Source: Mucilaginibacter polytrichastri (GTDB lineage Bacteria; Bacteroidota; Bacteroidia; Sphingobacteriales; Sphingobacteriaceae). Taken from it: DNA of 64,000 nucleotides. Under the pieces are notes generated by a model. That model saw nothing but the letters and a program-made list of their open reading frames with translations. It was not told the origin of the DNA and did not search any database. Positions 44,843 through 54,082 of the stretch are shown here, piece after piece. The stretch is from the NCBI RefSeq assembly GCF_001911425.1, contig NZ_MPPL01000001.1, forward strand, positions 2,857,882-2,921,881. The letters run 5' to 3'. The first letter of the stretch is position 1, and every line of letters begins with the position of its first letter. The position numbers and the translations under genes were made by a program.

Positions 44843-45238
44843 TTACGATTGGTCTAAATCGAAGTTTCTTATAAACCTATTTAGTTTATTATTTTCAGAA
44901 CCAACATAGAAGGCTTGATTGTACTCAACTATAACTTTTGACAATTTAAATGAAAGGAGATTTATTGCTTGACAATTCTCTTTGAAAACTAATTTAACTA
45001 AATAAGAAATAACCAGTGAATTGTTAGTTGATGGACTCACGGCATCAAAGACGCGATCAACAAACAAAAAGCACCTTTTAACTAATTTTAAATCTTCAGC
45101 ATCAATAGCTTTTTGTGTAAATACTTTGAATGAGATAATTTGCAATGAAATAAGCCCCAAATTATCTTCATCGAGAATATCATCTTTAATCTCAGGAAAC
45201 TCTCCTATAAGCTGAGAGATAAAATTTTCTTCATCCAT
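44843..45238 (-). CDS. Hypothetical AT-rich protein (131 aa), possibly DUF7674-like
   Basis: A soluble, acidic, largely helical protein (MDEENFISQLIGEFPEIKDD...; VSPSTNNSLVISYLVKLVFKENC). The pattern recalls the DUF7674 family, but I am not sure. Codon use is strongly AT-rich next to its neighbours, which suggests transfer. It ends 76 bp before the regulatory-like protein and begins 11 bp after the ccmB stop. Such small proteins are often immunity-like, but no toxin is adjacent. Confidence 0.6.
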   Translation of the reverse strand: MDEENFISQLIGEFPEIKDDILDEDNLGLISLQIISFKVFTQKAIDAEDLKLVKRCFLFVDRVFDAVSPSTNNSLVISYLVKLVFKENCQAINLLSFKLSKVIVEYNQAFYVGSENNKLNRFIRNFDLDQS

Positions 45239-45249
45239 TTATTAAAAGA

Positions 45250-45933
45250 TTAATCCTGCCAAAGATATGGGAACAATATCAGGGATGCCGCTACCACAAT
45301 TACGTTAATGGCGCATAATATGCCTATGTTACCATAACTTAAGCTTCGTTCCAGGCCGTCCATGGCTATTTTGCTGGTACGGATCAACAGCAGGATCACC
45401 GGGATAATTACAGGAAAGCTTAAAACAGCCATCAGCGTACCGCCATTGCCTGCCTTGGCCGCAATAGCCGAGATCATAGTAAATACGGTAGCAAAACTAA
45501 TGCTGCCTAATAACACCACTACAAAGTAGAAAAAAGCGTCGCCAAGAGTATTGGTAAAAAAGAGCATGTACACGATTAACGCCAGCACACTCAGCAAGCT
45601 CATCAATAACACGTTGTAAATGATCTTAGAAAGGATAATAGCCTGCGGACTGGCTATAGAATAATAGTATAATAACCTGCTCTTGCTCTCCTGCATAAAA
45701 CTTTTAGCCATGGCATTAACCGCGGCAAACAGCATAATAATCCAGAACAGCGCATTCCAAACTACTGCGTATCCCTGGCTTTGGGCAAAACCGGCGCTTA
45801 AGTTAAACGCGATATAACATACAAATACGGTTGATACAATATACAACAGTACCCCGTTAAAAGCGTACTTAGACCGCCACTCGAGCAGGATTTCCTTTTT
45901 AAGCAGATGCTTGGTTTGACTGAGGAGTTGCAT
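45250..45933 (-). CDS. ccmB: Haem exporter membrane protein CcmB
   Basis: A 227-aa protein with six hydrophobic segments and the CcmB-typical start (LKKEILLEWRSKYAFNGVLLYIVSTVFVCYIAF, then FAQSQGYAVVWNALFWIIMLFAAVNAMAKSFMQESKSRLLYYYSIASP). It is the permease of the CcmAB ABC transporter. No CcmA ATPase is in this window. It opens the minus-strand run that contains ccmC-ccmD, gdhA and ccmE-ccmF. Confidence 0.9.
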   Translation of the reverse strand: MQLLSQTKHLLKKEILLEWRSKYAFNGVLLYIVSTVFVCYIAFNLSAGFAQSQGYAVVWNALFWIIMLFAAVNAMAKSFMQESKSRLLYYYSIASPQAIILSKIIYNVLLMSLLSVLALIVYMLFFTNTLGDAFFYFVVVLLGSISFATVFTMISAIAAKAGNGGTLMAVLSFPVIIPVILLLIRTSKIAMDGLERSLSYGNIGILCAINVIVVAASLILFPYLWQD

Positions 45934-45951
45934 GCTGTAAAGATATTGTTT

Positions 45952-45985
45952 TGATTTCGGAGGTCGGATGTTCGATTTCGGATTT
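45952..45985. repeat. GATTTCGGAGGTCGGA microrepeat
   Basis: gatttcgg-aggtcgga-tgttcga-tttcgga, near copies of an eight- to nine-base word around TTCGGA, in the gap before the ogt promoter. Confidence 0.45.
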
Positions 45986-46044
45986 ATTTTTCCATTTAGT
46001 AACTAACCCAGATTATTGACTAATAACCTTTTACTTTATAAACC

Positions 46045-46052
46045 TATCTTAG
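46045..46052 (+). promoter_or_regulatory. -7-like box four bases before the alkyltransferase ATG
   Basis: TATCTTAG (one mismatch to TAnnTTTG) ends four bases before ATG at 46057. It would give a leaderless message if used. No clear -33 element is seen. Confidence 0.3.
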
Positions 46053-46056
46053 CAAC

Positions 46057-46542
46057 ATGTACACCGCCCATCATCTTACTCCCCTGGGAACAGTGCAAAT
46101 TACTGCTGATGATGAATTTATAACTTCAGTTATTATTGACCCCGTAAAATCAGATGCGCCCACAGGAGATCATAGCCTCCTAAAGCTAGCAATTAAGCAA
46201 CTGGATGAATATTTTTCCGGCGATCGCAAGGTATTTGACCTGCCGCTGCAACAACCAGGAACCATTTTTCAGCAGGATGTATGGCAGCATCTTTTACAAA
46301 TAGGCTACGGTAAAACCATTAGCTATGCACAGCTTTCCAAACAAATGGAAAACCCTTTAGCCATCAGGGCTATTGCTGCCGCCAATGGTAAAAATAAGTT
46401 ATGGATCATTGTGCCCTGCCATCGGGTTATCGGGTCTGATGGCAGCCTTACCGGGTATGCAGGCGGCTTGCGGCGCAAGCAATGGCTATTAGAGCATGAA
46501 GCCCAAGTATGTGGGCAAGGCCAGGTTAAGTTGGCTTTGTAA
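46057..46542 (+). CDS. ogt: Methylated-DNA--protein-cysteine S-methyltransferase
   Basis: A suicide repair enzyme (161 aa) that takes the alkyl group from O6-alkylguanine onto its own Cys. The active-site motif is IIVPCHRVIG with the acceptor Cys, and the asparagine hinge is IRAIAAANGKNK. The C-terminal YAGGLRRKQWLLEHE is typical. It has the compact one-domain Ogt/MGMT layout with the family's N-terminal beta domain. It converges on the receiver-kinase gene, whose stop is one base away. Confidence 0.92.
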   Translation: MYTAHHLTPLGTVQITADDEFITSVIIDPVKSDAPTGDHSLLKLAIKQLDEYFSGDRKVFDLPLQQPGTIFQQDVWQHLLQIGYGKTISYAQLSKQMENPLAIRAIAAANGKNKLWIIVPCHRVIGSDGSLTGYAGGLRRKQWLLEHEAQVCGQGQVKLAL

Positions 46543-48483
46543 CTATTGCTCTACCTGTAGTATGTTTAAATACTTACGCATTTTTTCGTGCAGTTGATAG
46601 GGCTGAAATGGCTTGGCCAGTACCTCGTTCATGCCCGAAGCCAGGGCTTCTTCCTGCTCATGATCGAAAGATGCTGCTGATAACGAGATGATTGGGATGC
46701 TGCTCTTAGGTTCGCTAAATTCGTTGCGGATATGTCTTGTTGCTGCATAACCATCCATTTCAGGCATATGTGTATCCATTAATATCAGGTCGTAATCATT
46801 CTCCATTAGCTTATCAATGGCTTTACGGCCATTATCAACCAAATCTATAGTAACATGCCAGTCTTTTAATATTTTAGAAAGCATAAACTGATTCACCAGG
46901 TTATCTTCTGCCACCAGCACCTTAACATTATTAAATGGTTGCAAGCTTTTAACACTTGGTTTGGTAGTTTTTACTTCACTAGGGCGTGCAGCTAAATTAT
47001 ACCAATTTGTAAAACTAAACGTACTGCCTTTTCCAGGTACACTGGTTACATCAAGTTCGCCACCTTTAAGTTCTACCAGCTTTTTTACAATGGCCAAACC
47101 TAAGCCGGTACCACCATATTTAGCAGCAGTATCATCATCGGCCTGCTCAAATGAGTCGAAAATACGCGCAATACGATCTTTAGAAATACCAATACCGCTA
47201 TCTTCAATACTAAATTGCAGCTTTGTTTTATCCAGGTGTGTTTGCAGTACTTTTACACTTAATTTTACAAAACCACTTTCGGTAAACTTAATGGCATTGC
47301 TAAGCAGGTTCATTAAAATCTGGTTCAAACGTAACGAATCAACCATAATAAAATGCGGTACAGCTGCTTCTATATCTAATACAAACTCAATATTTCTTTC
47401 GTCTGCTTTATACTTCAACAAGGCATAAACAGATTTAATAATATTGTGTACATCGTTAGATGTACGTACTATACTAAACTTGCCTGCTTCAATTTTTGAT
47501 ATGTCTAACACATCATTAATTACACCTAACAGAGACTGTGAAGTGGTTTCGAGTAAACTGATCATGCCCATTTGCTGATCGTTCATCTCTGTTTTGCGCA
47601 GCATATCTGTTAGCCCGATTATACCATTTACAGGTGTACGCAACTCGTGACTCATGTTGGCCAAAAAGTTCTCTTTTACCTTACGGCCATATTCTGCCAC
47701 TTCTTTAGAACGGATCAACTCCGACTGATAATTCTTTTGGTTGGTAATATCACTAATATTAACAAACAAGGTTTGGCCTCGGTAACTTACCCGGCATTCT
47801 ACCCATTTAAAAGTTCTGTTAAGTGCTTCAAACATACATTCAAAAACACCATAAGCCGTGCGGTCTGCAATAATATTCATCAAATGATCTCTGAACGAGG
47901 GCCGTTCTGCATCAGATACCAGCGAGGTAATATTTTTACCAATAAGCGATGCGGGTACCCTGCCTGTAATTTTCTCTACAGCCGGATTTATTGATTGAAT
48001 TTTAAGACTTTCGGCGTTAACCGTACATATAATATCTGCAGAGTTTTTCACCACAATGGCATAGTTCTGCAATTCTTCGTTCTTCCTTTTTAATTCGCTC
48101 TGGCTGCGGGCCAATTGTATAAATGAATCAACCTTGGCCGATGTTACGTACGGATCCAGCGGCTTAAACAAATAATCTACTGCACCAGCACCCAAACCTT
48201 TAACAGCATATTTGGTTTCTTTAGAAATAGCTGTTACAAAAAGCACCAGTATATCACGAGTACGCGGGTTTGATTTAAGCATCTCTACCAACTCAAAGCC
48301 ATCCATTTCTGGCATTTGCACATCAACCAGCGCAATGGAGATTTGATTATCCCACGCCAGTTTAAGAGCTTCGTTTGGCGAAGTGGTCGTAAATAGCTGT
48401 ATATCGTCGCGCTGAAGCAGGGCTTCTAGTGCTACGATATTTTCTTCACGATCATCAACGATCAGTATGTTGATTAAAGACAT
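46543..48483 (-). CDS. Hybrid sensor kinase with N- and C-terminal receivers and PAS
   Basis: A 646-aa cytoplasmic signalling protein. Domains in order: receiver 1 (residues about 3-120, NILIVDDREENIVAL, phospho-Asp in IALVDVQMPEMDGFELV), PAS (about 145-250), HisKA with the phospho-His in FLANMSHELRTPVNGIIGL (about 272), HATPase (NLLSNAIKFTE, DSGIGISKDR, GGTGLGLAIVKKL), receiver 2 at the C-terminus (VLVAEDNLVNQFML, Asp in LILMDTHMPEMDGY). No membrane segment. It probably takes signals from its neighbours cheR and the large hybrid kinase. Confidence 0.9.
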   Translation of the reverse strand: MSLINILIVDDREENIVALEALLQRDDIQLFTTTSPNEALKLAWDNQISIALVDVQMPEMDGFELVEMLKSNPRTRDILVLFVTAISKETKYAVKGLGAGAVDYLFKPLDPYVTSAKVDSFIQLARSQSELKRKNEELQNYAIVVKNSADIICTVNAESLKIQSINPAVEKITGRVPASLIGKNITSLVSDAERPSFRDHLMNIIADRTAYGVFECMFEALNRTFKWVECRVSYRGQTLFVNISDITNQKNYQSELIRSKEVAEYGRKVKENFLANMSHELRTPVNGIIGLTDMLRKTEMNDQQMGMISLLETTSQSLLGVINDVLDISKIEAGKFSIVRTSNDVHNIIKSVYALLKYKADERNIEFVLDIEAAVPHFIMVDSLRLNQILMNLLSNAIKFTESGFVKLSVKVLQTHLDKTKLQFSIEDSGIGISKDRIARIFDSFEQADDDTAAKYGGTGLGLAIVKKLVELKGGELDVTSVPGKGSTFSFTNWYNLAARPSEVKTTKPSVKSLQPFNNVKVLVAEDNLVNQFMLSKILKDWHVTIDLVDNGRKAIDKLMENDYDLILMDTHMPEMDGYAATRHIRNEFSEPKSSIPIISLSAASFDHEQEEALASGMNEVLAKPFQPYQLHEKMRKYLNILQVEQ

Positions 48484-48675
48484 TTAAAAGTGATTGGGGT
48501 CAAAAAAAGCCATCAATCGCAATAATAAATAGTGATGAGCAGATATAATCATTACCATATTATTAATGTAATAGCTTGATTTTTAAATATTTGTTTAATA
48601 TACTATTATATGTACGATATTTTATCAAAAATGGTTTGCTATAATCACGATTATTTTCACAAATCGTCTTTTTTT

Positions 48676-49509
48676 TTAAATCCCTACTTTTTGATAAATA
48701 TTTTCTTTTTTATTAATCACCTTAAATTTACGCTTAAAACTTTCAGATCTGATAGTTTCTTTGCTCCCAAGACATAAAAAACCAAGCGGACACAAGCTAC
48801 GGTAAAAAAGATCAAGTATTTTCTCTTGTAGTTCCTGCTCAAAATAGATGAATACATTGCGGCAGCTAATCATCTGGAACTCATTAAATACCTGGTCAGA
48901 AATTAGATTATGCAACGAAAACAAGGTATTCTGCTTCAATTCGGTACGGATACTGGCAGCATCATACATCATCGTAAAATGATCTGTAACAGAACCGGGC
49001 AAACCTGTAAGCTGATAGCTTTCTGCAAAGCTTTTTATTTTGCGCAAAGTATATATCCCCTTGCGGGCTACATTTAACACATCGGCATTAACGTCTGTGC
49101 CGTAAATAAAATATTTATTCTTTAAACCGGCCGCTTGTAATAAAATTGCAAGCGAATAAACTTCCTCGCCCGTTGAACACCCTGCACTCCATAACTTAAT
49201 ATGCTGATAAGACGAAAGATAGGGAATTACATCTTTATAAACAGATTTATAAAATAAAGGATCGCGAAACATCTCAGTAACGTTCACCGTAATCTCCTTT
49301 AAAAAATCATAAAAGAAATCCTCATTATTTACAAGTAACTGTTTCAGATCTACATAATCCAGCTTTTTAAGCTGCATTACACGTACTACCCTCCGTTTAA
49401 AAGATGCCTTAGAATACTGTGAAAAATCAAACCCATGGATCTTTTTAATCAAATCAACCAGATCACCGATCTGCGCAGTATTTATATTGTCTGTAAAATG
49501 GGTATCCAT
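48676..49509 (-). CDS. cheR: CheR-type protein-glutamate methyltransferase
   Basis: A 277-aa SAM-dependent methyltransferase for glutamates of chemoreceptor-like proteins. The N-terminal helical domain (about residues 1-75, VDLIKKIHGFDFSQYSKASFKRRVVRV) is followed by the SAM motif IKLWSAGCSTGEEVYSLAI and FQMISCRNVFIYFEQELQEKIL. No CheB methylesterase is next to it. It starts 4 bp after the large kinase and 190 bp precede the receiver-kinase gene, so it is part of the same signalling cluster. Confidence 0.9.
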   Translation of the reverse strand: MDTHFTDNINTAQIGDLVDLIKKIHGFDFSQYSKASFKRRVVRVMQLKKLDYVDLKQLLVNNEDFFYDFLKEITVNVTEMFRDPLFYKSVYKDVIPYLSSYQHIKLWSAGCSTGEEVYSLAILLQAAGLKNKYFIYGTDVNADVLNVARKGIYTLRKIKSFAESYQLTGLPGSVTDHFTMMYDAASIRTELKQNTLFSLHNLISDQVFNEFQMISCRNVFIYFEQELQEKILDLFYRSLCPLGFLCLGSKETIRSESFKRKFKVINKKENIYQKVGI

Positions 49510-49513
49510 TGTT

Positions 49514-52500
49514 TTAATTATCCAACCACAACTGCATTAGCGAGATCAGCCTGTCTACATCAACAGGTTTTGTAATATAATCATTTGCGCCTGCGGCTAT
49601 ACACTTCTCCCGGTCGTCTTTCATAGCCTTGGCCGTAAGTGCTATTACGGGTAATTTGGCCCATTTGTTTTGCTTTCTTATCTGCCTCATGGCTTCATAT
49701 CCATCCATTACAGGCATCATAATATCCATTAACACAATATCTACCTGTGCTAAACTTTCCAGTTTGGTTAATGCTTCTTCACCATCGTTGGCAATTTCAA
49801 CCTCCAAATCATATGACTGCAATGCGCTGCTTAGTGCAAATATGTTACGCATATCATCATCTACCAGCAACACCTTTTTGCCCTTTAGCGTAGCTTTACC
49901 ACCCGTTGTTATCTGGCGTACTTTATTAGCCGGTGCAGCTTGGGCTGTACCAGTATTAAGCTTATGTAAAAACAGGTTTACCTCGTCAATTAGCCGGTCT
50001 GATGATTTACTTGTTTTCACTACCATGGCATTAGCATATTGCATAAGCCTGCTTACTGAATTTTTATCAAGCTCCATTGCGGTATTGATAATAATAGGCA
50101 ACGAAGTAAACCGCTCAATCGCTTTAATTTTATCGAGCAAATCAAGCCCCGAAATATCGGGCAGGTTTAAATCCAATATTACACACTGATAATCATTTTC
50201 ATGCAGCATTTTAAAGGCAGCCTCACCTGTGTAAGCCTGTGCTACAGCAATGCCTTGTTTCTGCATTAATTCTTTTAATGCATCACTTTGGGCCTCATGG
50301 TCTTCAACCAGCAATATTTGTTTAACACCTGTGCTGCTTTGTTCAATAATATCGGCAAAAAGCTTATTTAGAGCTTCGGTGTTAATAGGTTTTTTCATAA
50401 AGCTGATGGCACCCTCGCTTTTTACACGCTTAGCTGCTGCCTCGCCTGCCGACATCATGTGTACCGGTATATCCTTTGTTTCCGGGTTTTGCTTCAGCTC
50501 TTTTAATATCTGCCAGCCATCCTTACCCGGCAGCATAATGTCTAATATCACAGCATCCGGCTTGTTTTCGGCAATAATTGCAGCGGCATCTGTACCTTCA
50601 TTTACCAGTATGGATTGGTAACCATATTCACTGGCATAGTTTTGTAATATCTCAGAGAAATTACGATCGTCTTCCACAATTACCACCAGCGGTTGCCTAT
50701 CAGGGTCGGTAGATAATATTTTGGCCAGCTTCGGCATTTCCAGCGGCGCTGTAAAGCTTTGTACGGTAGGCACATCGTCCTCCTCGTCTATAACCGATGT
50801 TAACACACCTTTTACAGGCAGGTTAAACGTAAATTCGCTACCCTTGCCTGGTTCACTTTCCAAGGTAATTGAACCACCCAATAAAGCTGCCAGCTCGCGG
50901 CTAATGGACAAGCCTAAACCAGTACCGCCATATTTGCGGCTGGTTGAACCATCCTCCTGCTGAAATGCTTCAAATATAAGTTTCTGTTTATCCGGCTGTA
51001 TACCTATGCCCGAATCTTTAATGCTGAAGGCTATAGTATCTTCCAGTGCCCCGGGCATGGCTTTAATAATAATCTCGCCACGCTCGGGCGTAAATTTAAA
51101 TGCGTTAGAAAGCAGATTTTTAAGTACCTGTTCTACCCGCATCTTATCGGCCAATATAAAGTCTGGCACATCGCCCACTTCGCGTTTAAAGCTGATCTTT
51201 TTATTGCCGGCCACTTCTGCAAACAGCAATTCCATGTCTCCAACAATACCTTCTACAGAAGTACGCTCATTTTGTAACTCTATTTTGCCCGATTCTATCT
51301 TAGCCAGATCGAGAATATCATTGATCAGCGTAAGCAGATCATTGCCGGCGTTAAATATTACACTGGCATATTTAATCTGATCGTCTGACAGGTTATCGGC
51401 TTTATTATCTTTAAGTATACGCGCCAACACCAGTATACTGTTTAACGGTGTGCGCAGTTCGTGACTCATGTTGGCCAGAAACTCAGACTTATATCGGCCT
51501 GTGGTTTCCAGTTGGTTAACCTTTTCGGTGATATCTCTGCGGGCTTCTTCTACCGCCTGGTTTTTCTCTTCCAGCAAGCTGGCCTTTTCTTCCAGTTCGG
51601 CATTAATAGATCTTAGTTCTTCCTGCTGTACGCGCAGCTCTTCTTCAGATGCCTGCAGCATTTCGGTTTTGTTTAGCAGCTCTTCATTGGTAACACGCAT
51701 TTCTTCTTGCTGTGCTTCCAGTTCTTCGGCCTGCTGCTGGGTTTCCTCAAACAGATCCTGCATAATGGTACGGGCTCGGGCTGTATTTATGGCTACGCCA
51801 ATATCATTAGCTACACTTAATATATAGGCCTTAACCGCTTCATGGATAGTTTCCTGGTAAGCAACTTCCATCACCCCCATCAGGCGTTTATCAAAAAATA
51901 ACGGAACAATAAATATTTCGGCCAATTCCTGGCTGATGATCGATGTTTCTAGTTCCAGCTTTTGGTTTAAGCTGCCTTTGATAGTGGCTGCTTTCTTATC
52001 CTTAGCTACCTGGCCCAACCAGCTTTCTGAAAGCTTAATGCTCTTTTTAATCAGGCTCAAATCATGAAATGCATACCAGGCGCTTAACTTCAGTACATCT
52101 TCTTTATCATCAAAAAGATATAGCGTACCCGTAATAGCTTTGGTATAATCGCAAACCTCGGCCAGTATATTTTGGGTTAGTTCTAATTCTGTTTGCTGGC
52201 CCTGCATCTTCTCATTCAATATGCCAGAACCTGTTAGCTGCCAGTTTTGAGCTCTGTTTTCTGTTAAAACTACTTCAAGCTGTGTATTTGATTCCTTGAT
52301 CTCATCCTCAATAATTTTTTGCTTTTTAAACGTACCAAGTATATAGTATAGCATACCCAGAATAATGAAGAAAAACACGGTAGAACCACCTACAATAGTA
52401 ATGATAGTAAGCTGAACAGCTTTTTCTGTTGCTGTTTTTCGATCGCTGAGCGCTTGTTGCTCCCTGGTGTTAATACGGATAATGGTGTTACGGATGTTGT

Positions 52501-52954
52501 CCATCACCTGTTTACCGTTAAGCAAATAATCGCGCTTAACTATTTCTTCCAACCCTATTTTATCGCGATTATCAACGTTTGTTTTCAGCAAATCTAACTG
52601 CTTGTAGGTTAAAGTAGTCAGTAATTCTAAATCCTTAACCTGGCTTTTATTCCCTGCTTCCAGCTCTTTAATCTTGCTCAGATCAACGGAAAGCCGGGGT
52701 AAAGCGGCATTGTACGGGTCTAAAAATACTTCCTTATCAGTGGCCACATAGCCCCGCATACCAGTTTCGGCATCAATTAATAATTGCAGGATATGGTCTG
52801 ATGTATTAATCAATTGCTGACTATATTCCATCTCGGTTTGGTTTTCCTGCAATTGCTTAATGCTTTTGTAGGAAAACAAACCGACGAATAAAACTAAAAA
52901 TATAGATAAGCCAAAGCCGGTGAACACCTGCTGACGAAAGGATAATTTAATCAT
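49514..52954 (-). CDS. Large hybrid sensor histidine kinase (CHASE3-GAF-HisKA-HATPase-3 receivers)
   Basis: A 1146-aa membrane-bound kinase. Residues 10-30 and about 188-210 are membrane segments around a CHASE3 sensor domain (TGMRGYVATDKEVFLDPYNAA). A GAF domain (about 260-400) and a Glu/Gln-rich coiled coil (about 400-480, EELEAQQEEMRVTNEELLNKTEM) lead to HisKA (FLANMSHELRTPLNSILV) and HATPase (GGTGLGLSISREL). Three receivers follow, with phospho-Asp sites in AVILDIMLPGKDGW, CVILDLNLPDISGL and IVLMDIMMPVMDGY. It opens the cluster with cheR. Confidence 0.92.
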   Translation of the reverse strand: MIKLSFRQQVFTGFGLSIFLVLFVGLFSYKSIKQLQENQTEMEYSQQLINTSDHILQLLIDAETGMRGYVATDKEVFLDPYNAALPRLSVDLSKIKELEAGNKSQVKDLELLTTLTYKQLDLLKTNVDNRDKIGLEEIVKRDYLLNGKQVMDNIRNTIIRINTREQQALSDRKTATEKAVQLTIITIVGGSTVFFFIILGMLYYILGTFKKQKIIEDEIKESNTQLEVVLTENRAQNWQLTGSGILNEKMQGQQTELELTQNILAEVCDYTKAITGTLYLFDDKEDVLKLSAWYAFHDLSLIKKSIKLSESWLGQVAKDKKAATIKGSLNQKLELETSIISQELAEIFIVPLFFDKRLMGVMEVAYQETIHEAVKAYILSVANDIGVAINTARARTIMQDLFEETQQQAEELEAQQEEMRVTNEELLNKTEMLQASEEELRVQQEELRSINAELEEKASLLEEKNQAVEEARRDITEKVNQLETTGRYKSEFLANMSHELRTPLNSILVLARILKDNKADNLSDDQIKYASVIFNAGNDLLTLINDILDLAKIESGKIELQNERTSVEGIVGDMELLFAEVAGNKKISFKREVGDVPDFILADKMRVEQVLKNLLSNAFKFTPERGEIIIKAMPGALEDTIAFSIKDSGIGIQPDKQKLIFEAFQQEDGSTSRKYGGTGLGLSISRELAALLGGSITLESEPGKGSEFTFNLPVKGVLTSVIDEEDDVPTVQSFTAPLEMPKLAKILSTDPDRQPLVVIVEDDRNFSEILQNYASEYGYQSILVNEGTDAAAIIAENKPDAVILDIMLPGKDGWQILKELKQNPETKDIPVHMMSAGEAAAKRVKSEGAISFMKKPINTEALNKLFADIIEQSSTGVKQILLVEDHEAQSDALKELMQKQGIAVAQAYTGEAAFKMLHENDYQCVILDLNLPDISGLDLLDKIKAIERFTSLPIIINTAMELDKNSVSRLMQYANAMVVKTSKSSDRLIDEVNLFLHKLNTGTAQAAPANKVRQITTGGKATLKGKKVLLVDDDMRNIFALSSALQSYDLEVEIANDGEEALTKLESLAQVDIVLMDIMMPVMDGYEAMRQIRKQNKWAKLPVIALTAKAMKDDREKCIAAGANDYITKPVDVDRLISLMQLWLDN

Positions 52955-53042
52955 CGATAAATTTGAGAGTTGTAATAATGCACTAATATAGTAAAGTGTT
53001 ACTAACTATATAGCCACTCTACGTATGATGTAATCGCGATCT

Positions 53043-53459
53043 TTACAACTTTTGGTACTGAACATTTTTTTCGCGGCCTCTGCTGCCAATTAATGCGGCT
53101 ACGGCACCTGCAAATAAAACCCACCAACCCCATTTAAATTTAATCATGCGGCTAAGCGCAGCAGATATACCTTTAAATGGTATAAAACTAAAGGCGGTAT
53201 GCACTTTCATAAAAGCGGCAAGCAACAGCAGCACCATTAAAATTAATGATGTCCAGGCGGTTGCTTTTACAATGGTATTGGCTTTTGCAATCAGCGCTAT
53301 TAAACCCGCTATGGCTATCACCAGTACGATGATGCCATAGGGTTTATTTAAATCGTATATATTCCAGTTAAACAGGCGAAGCGGCCTTAACAGCGGGCAA
53401 AAGGTACCTGCTATAATTGCTACAAAGCCGGCAAATGATAAAAAAGAGCGGGGTAACAT
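53043..53459 (-). CDS. Hypothetical membrane protein (138 aa)
   Basis: A small membrane protein with about four hydrophobic segments (SFAGFVAIIAGTFCPLL, IIVLVIAIAGLIALIA, WTSLILMVLLLLAAFM, WWVLFAGAVAALIG). The first segment and the DLNKPYG region are not recognisable as a named family. It follows gldC by 5 bp, so it is the last gene of a minus-strand operon led by the DEAD-box helicase. Confidence 0.7.
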   Translation of the reverse strand: MLPRSFLSFAGFVAIIAGTFCPLLRPLRLFNWNIYDLNKPYGIIVLVIAIAGLIALIAKANTIVKATAWTSLILMVLLLLAAFMKVHTAFSFIPFKGISAALSRMIKFKWGWWVLFAGAVAALIGSRGREKNVQYQKL

Positions 53460-53464
53460 CTTAA

Positions 53465-53794
53465 TTATTTAATAATTTCCATTTTTTCGGCAAAATGTAC
53501 ACAGTAGTCGCGCAGGTCTTCTACAATGTTGGTTTCGCCTGTTGCACGTAAAAAGCTATCGCCCATGGTTTGCAGGGTTTCGTAGAAGAAACGTTTCATT
53601 TCATCAACAGGCATATCTTTGGTCCAAAGGTCAATACGCAGGGTATTTTTATAGCTATTATCCCAAAGGGCCAGCATCATTGATTTTACAGGTAGCGCTT
53701 CCTTGTTTTCAGAGTCGGTGGATTCCCATAAAATATTTTCAGGTACGTTATTATCGTCTAATTCGATGGTCAGTTTTATCTCAGCAGTTTTCAT
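53465..53794 (-). CDS. gldC: Gliding motility protein GldC
   Basis: A 109-aa soluble protein of the GldC family, implicated in Bacteroidota gliding, where GldB and GldC form an accessory pair. The sequence ELDDNNVPENILWESTDS, VKSMMLALWDNSYKNTLRIDLWTKDMPVDEMKRFFYETLQTMGDSFLRATGE and DLRDYCVHFAEKMEI fits the family end to end. No gldB, gldA or other gld gene is in the window. It is between two small membrane proteins in one operon. Confidence 0.9.
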   Translation of the reverse strand: MKTAEIKLTIELDDNNVPENILWESTDSENKEALPVKSMMLALWDNSYKNTLRIDLWTKDMPVDEMKRFFYETLQTMGDSFLRATGETNIVEDLRDYCVHFAEKMEIIK

Positions 53795-53803
53795 TAAAAG
53801 TAT

Positions 53804-54076
53804 TTACTTTTTAAGTATTAAAAATAGTATTGCAGTCAAAGTTATAAAGCTTAGTTCCACAATCCACAATTTTTTAAGCTCGGGAAAGAAATTGCGCAAA
53901 ATTATATCCAGAAATGACACAACAAACGCAAACAGCAAAAATATAAGAGCTATGGTATTTGTAAAATGGGCATATACGCCCCCGGTTACCTTGCCGCCGC
54001 CATATACCCAAACGTAACCTGCCAGCAGCAGAAAAAATGCTGTACAAAAATTTAACGGCGTAATTTTAAATTTCAT
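53804..54076 (-). CDS. Hypothetical small membrane protein (90 aa)
   Basis: A 90-aa protein with three membrane segments (NFCTAFFLLLAGYVWVYGG, NTIALIFLLFAFVVSFLDIIL, LSFITLTAILFLILK). No family recognised. It begins 6 bp after the helicase gene ends and stops 9 bp before gldC, so it is co-transcribed with both. Confidence 0.7.
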   Translation of the reverse strand: MKFKITPLNFCTAFFLLLAGYVWVYGGGKVTGGVYAHFTNTIALIFLLFAFVVSFLDIILRNFFPELKKLWIVELSFITLTAILFLILKK

Positions 54077-54082
54077 TGCTTA

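Noticed and set aside
46543..52954. Signalling cluster considered as a novel defence or phage-sensing system
   Set aside because: All domains are standard two-component and CheR types, and no nuclease, effector or defence gene is adjacent.
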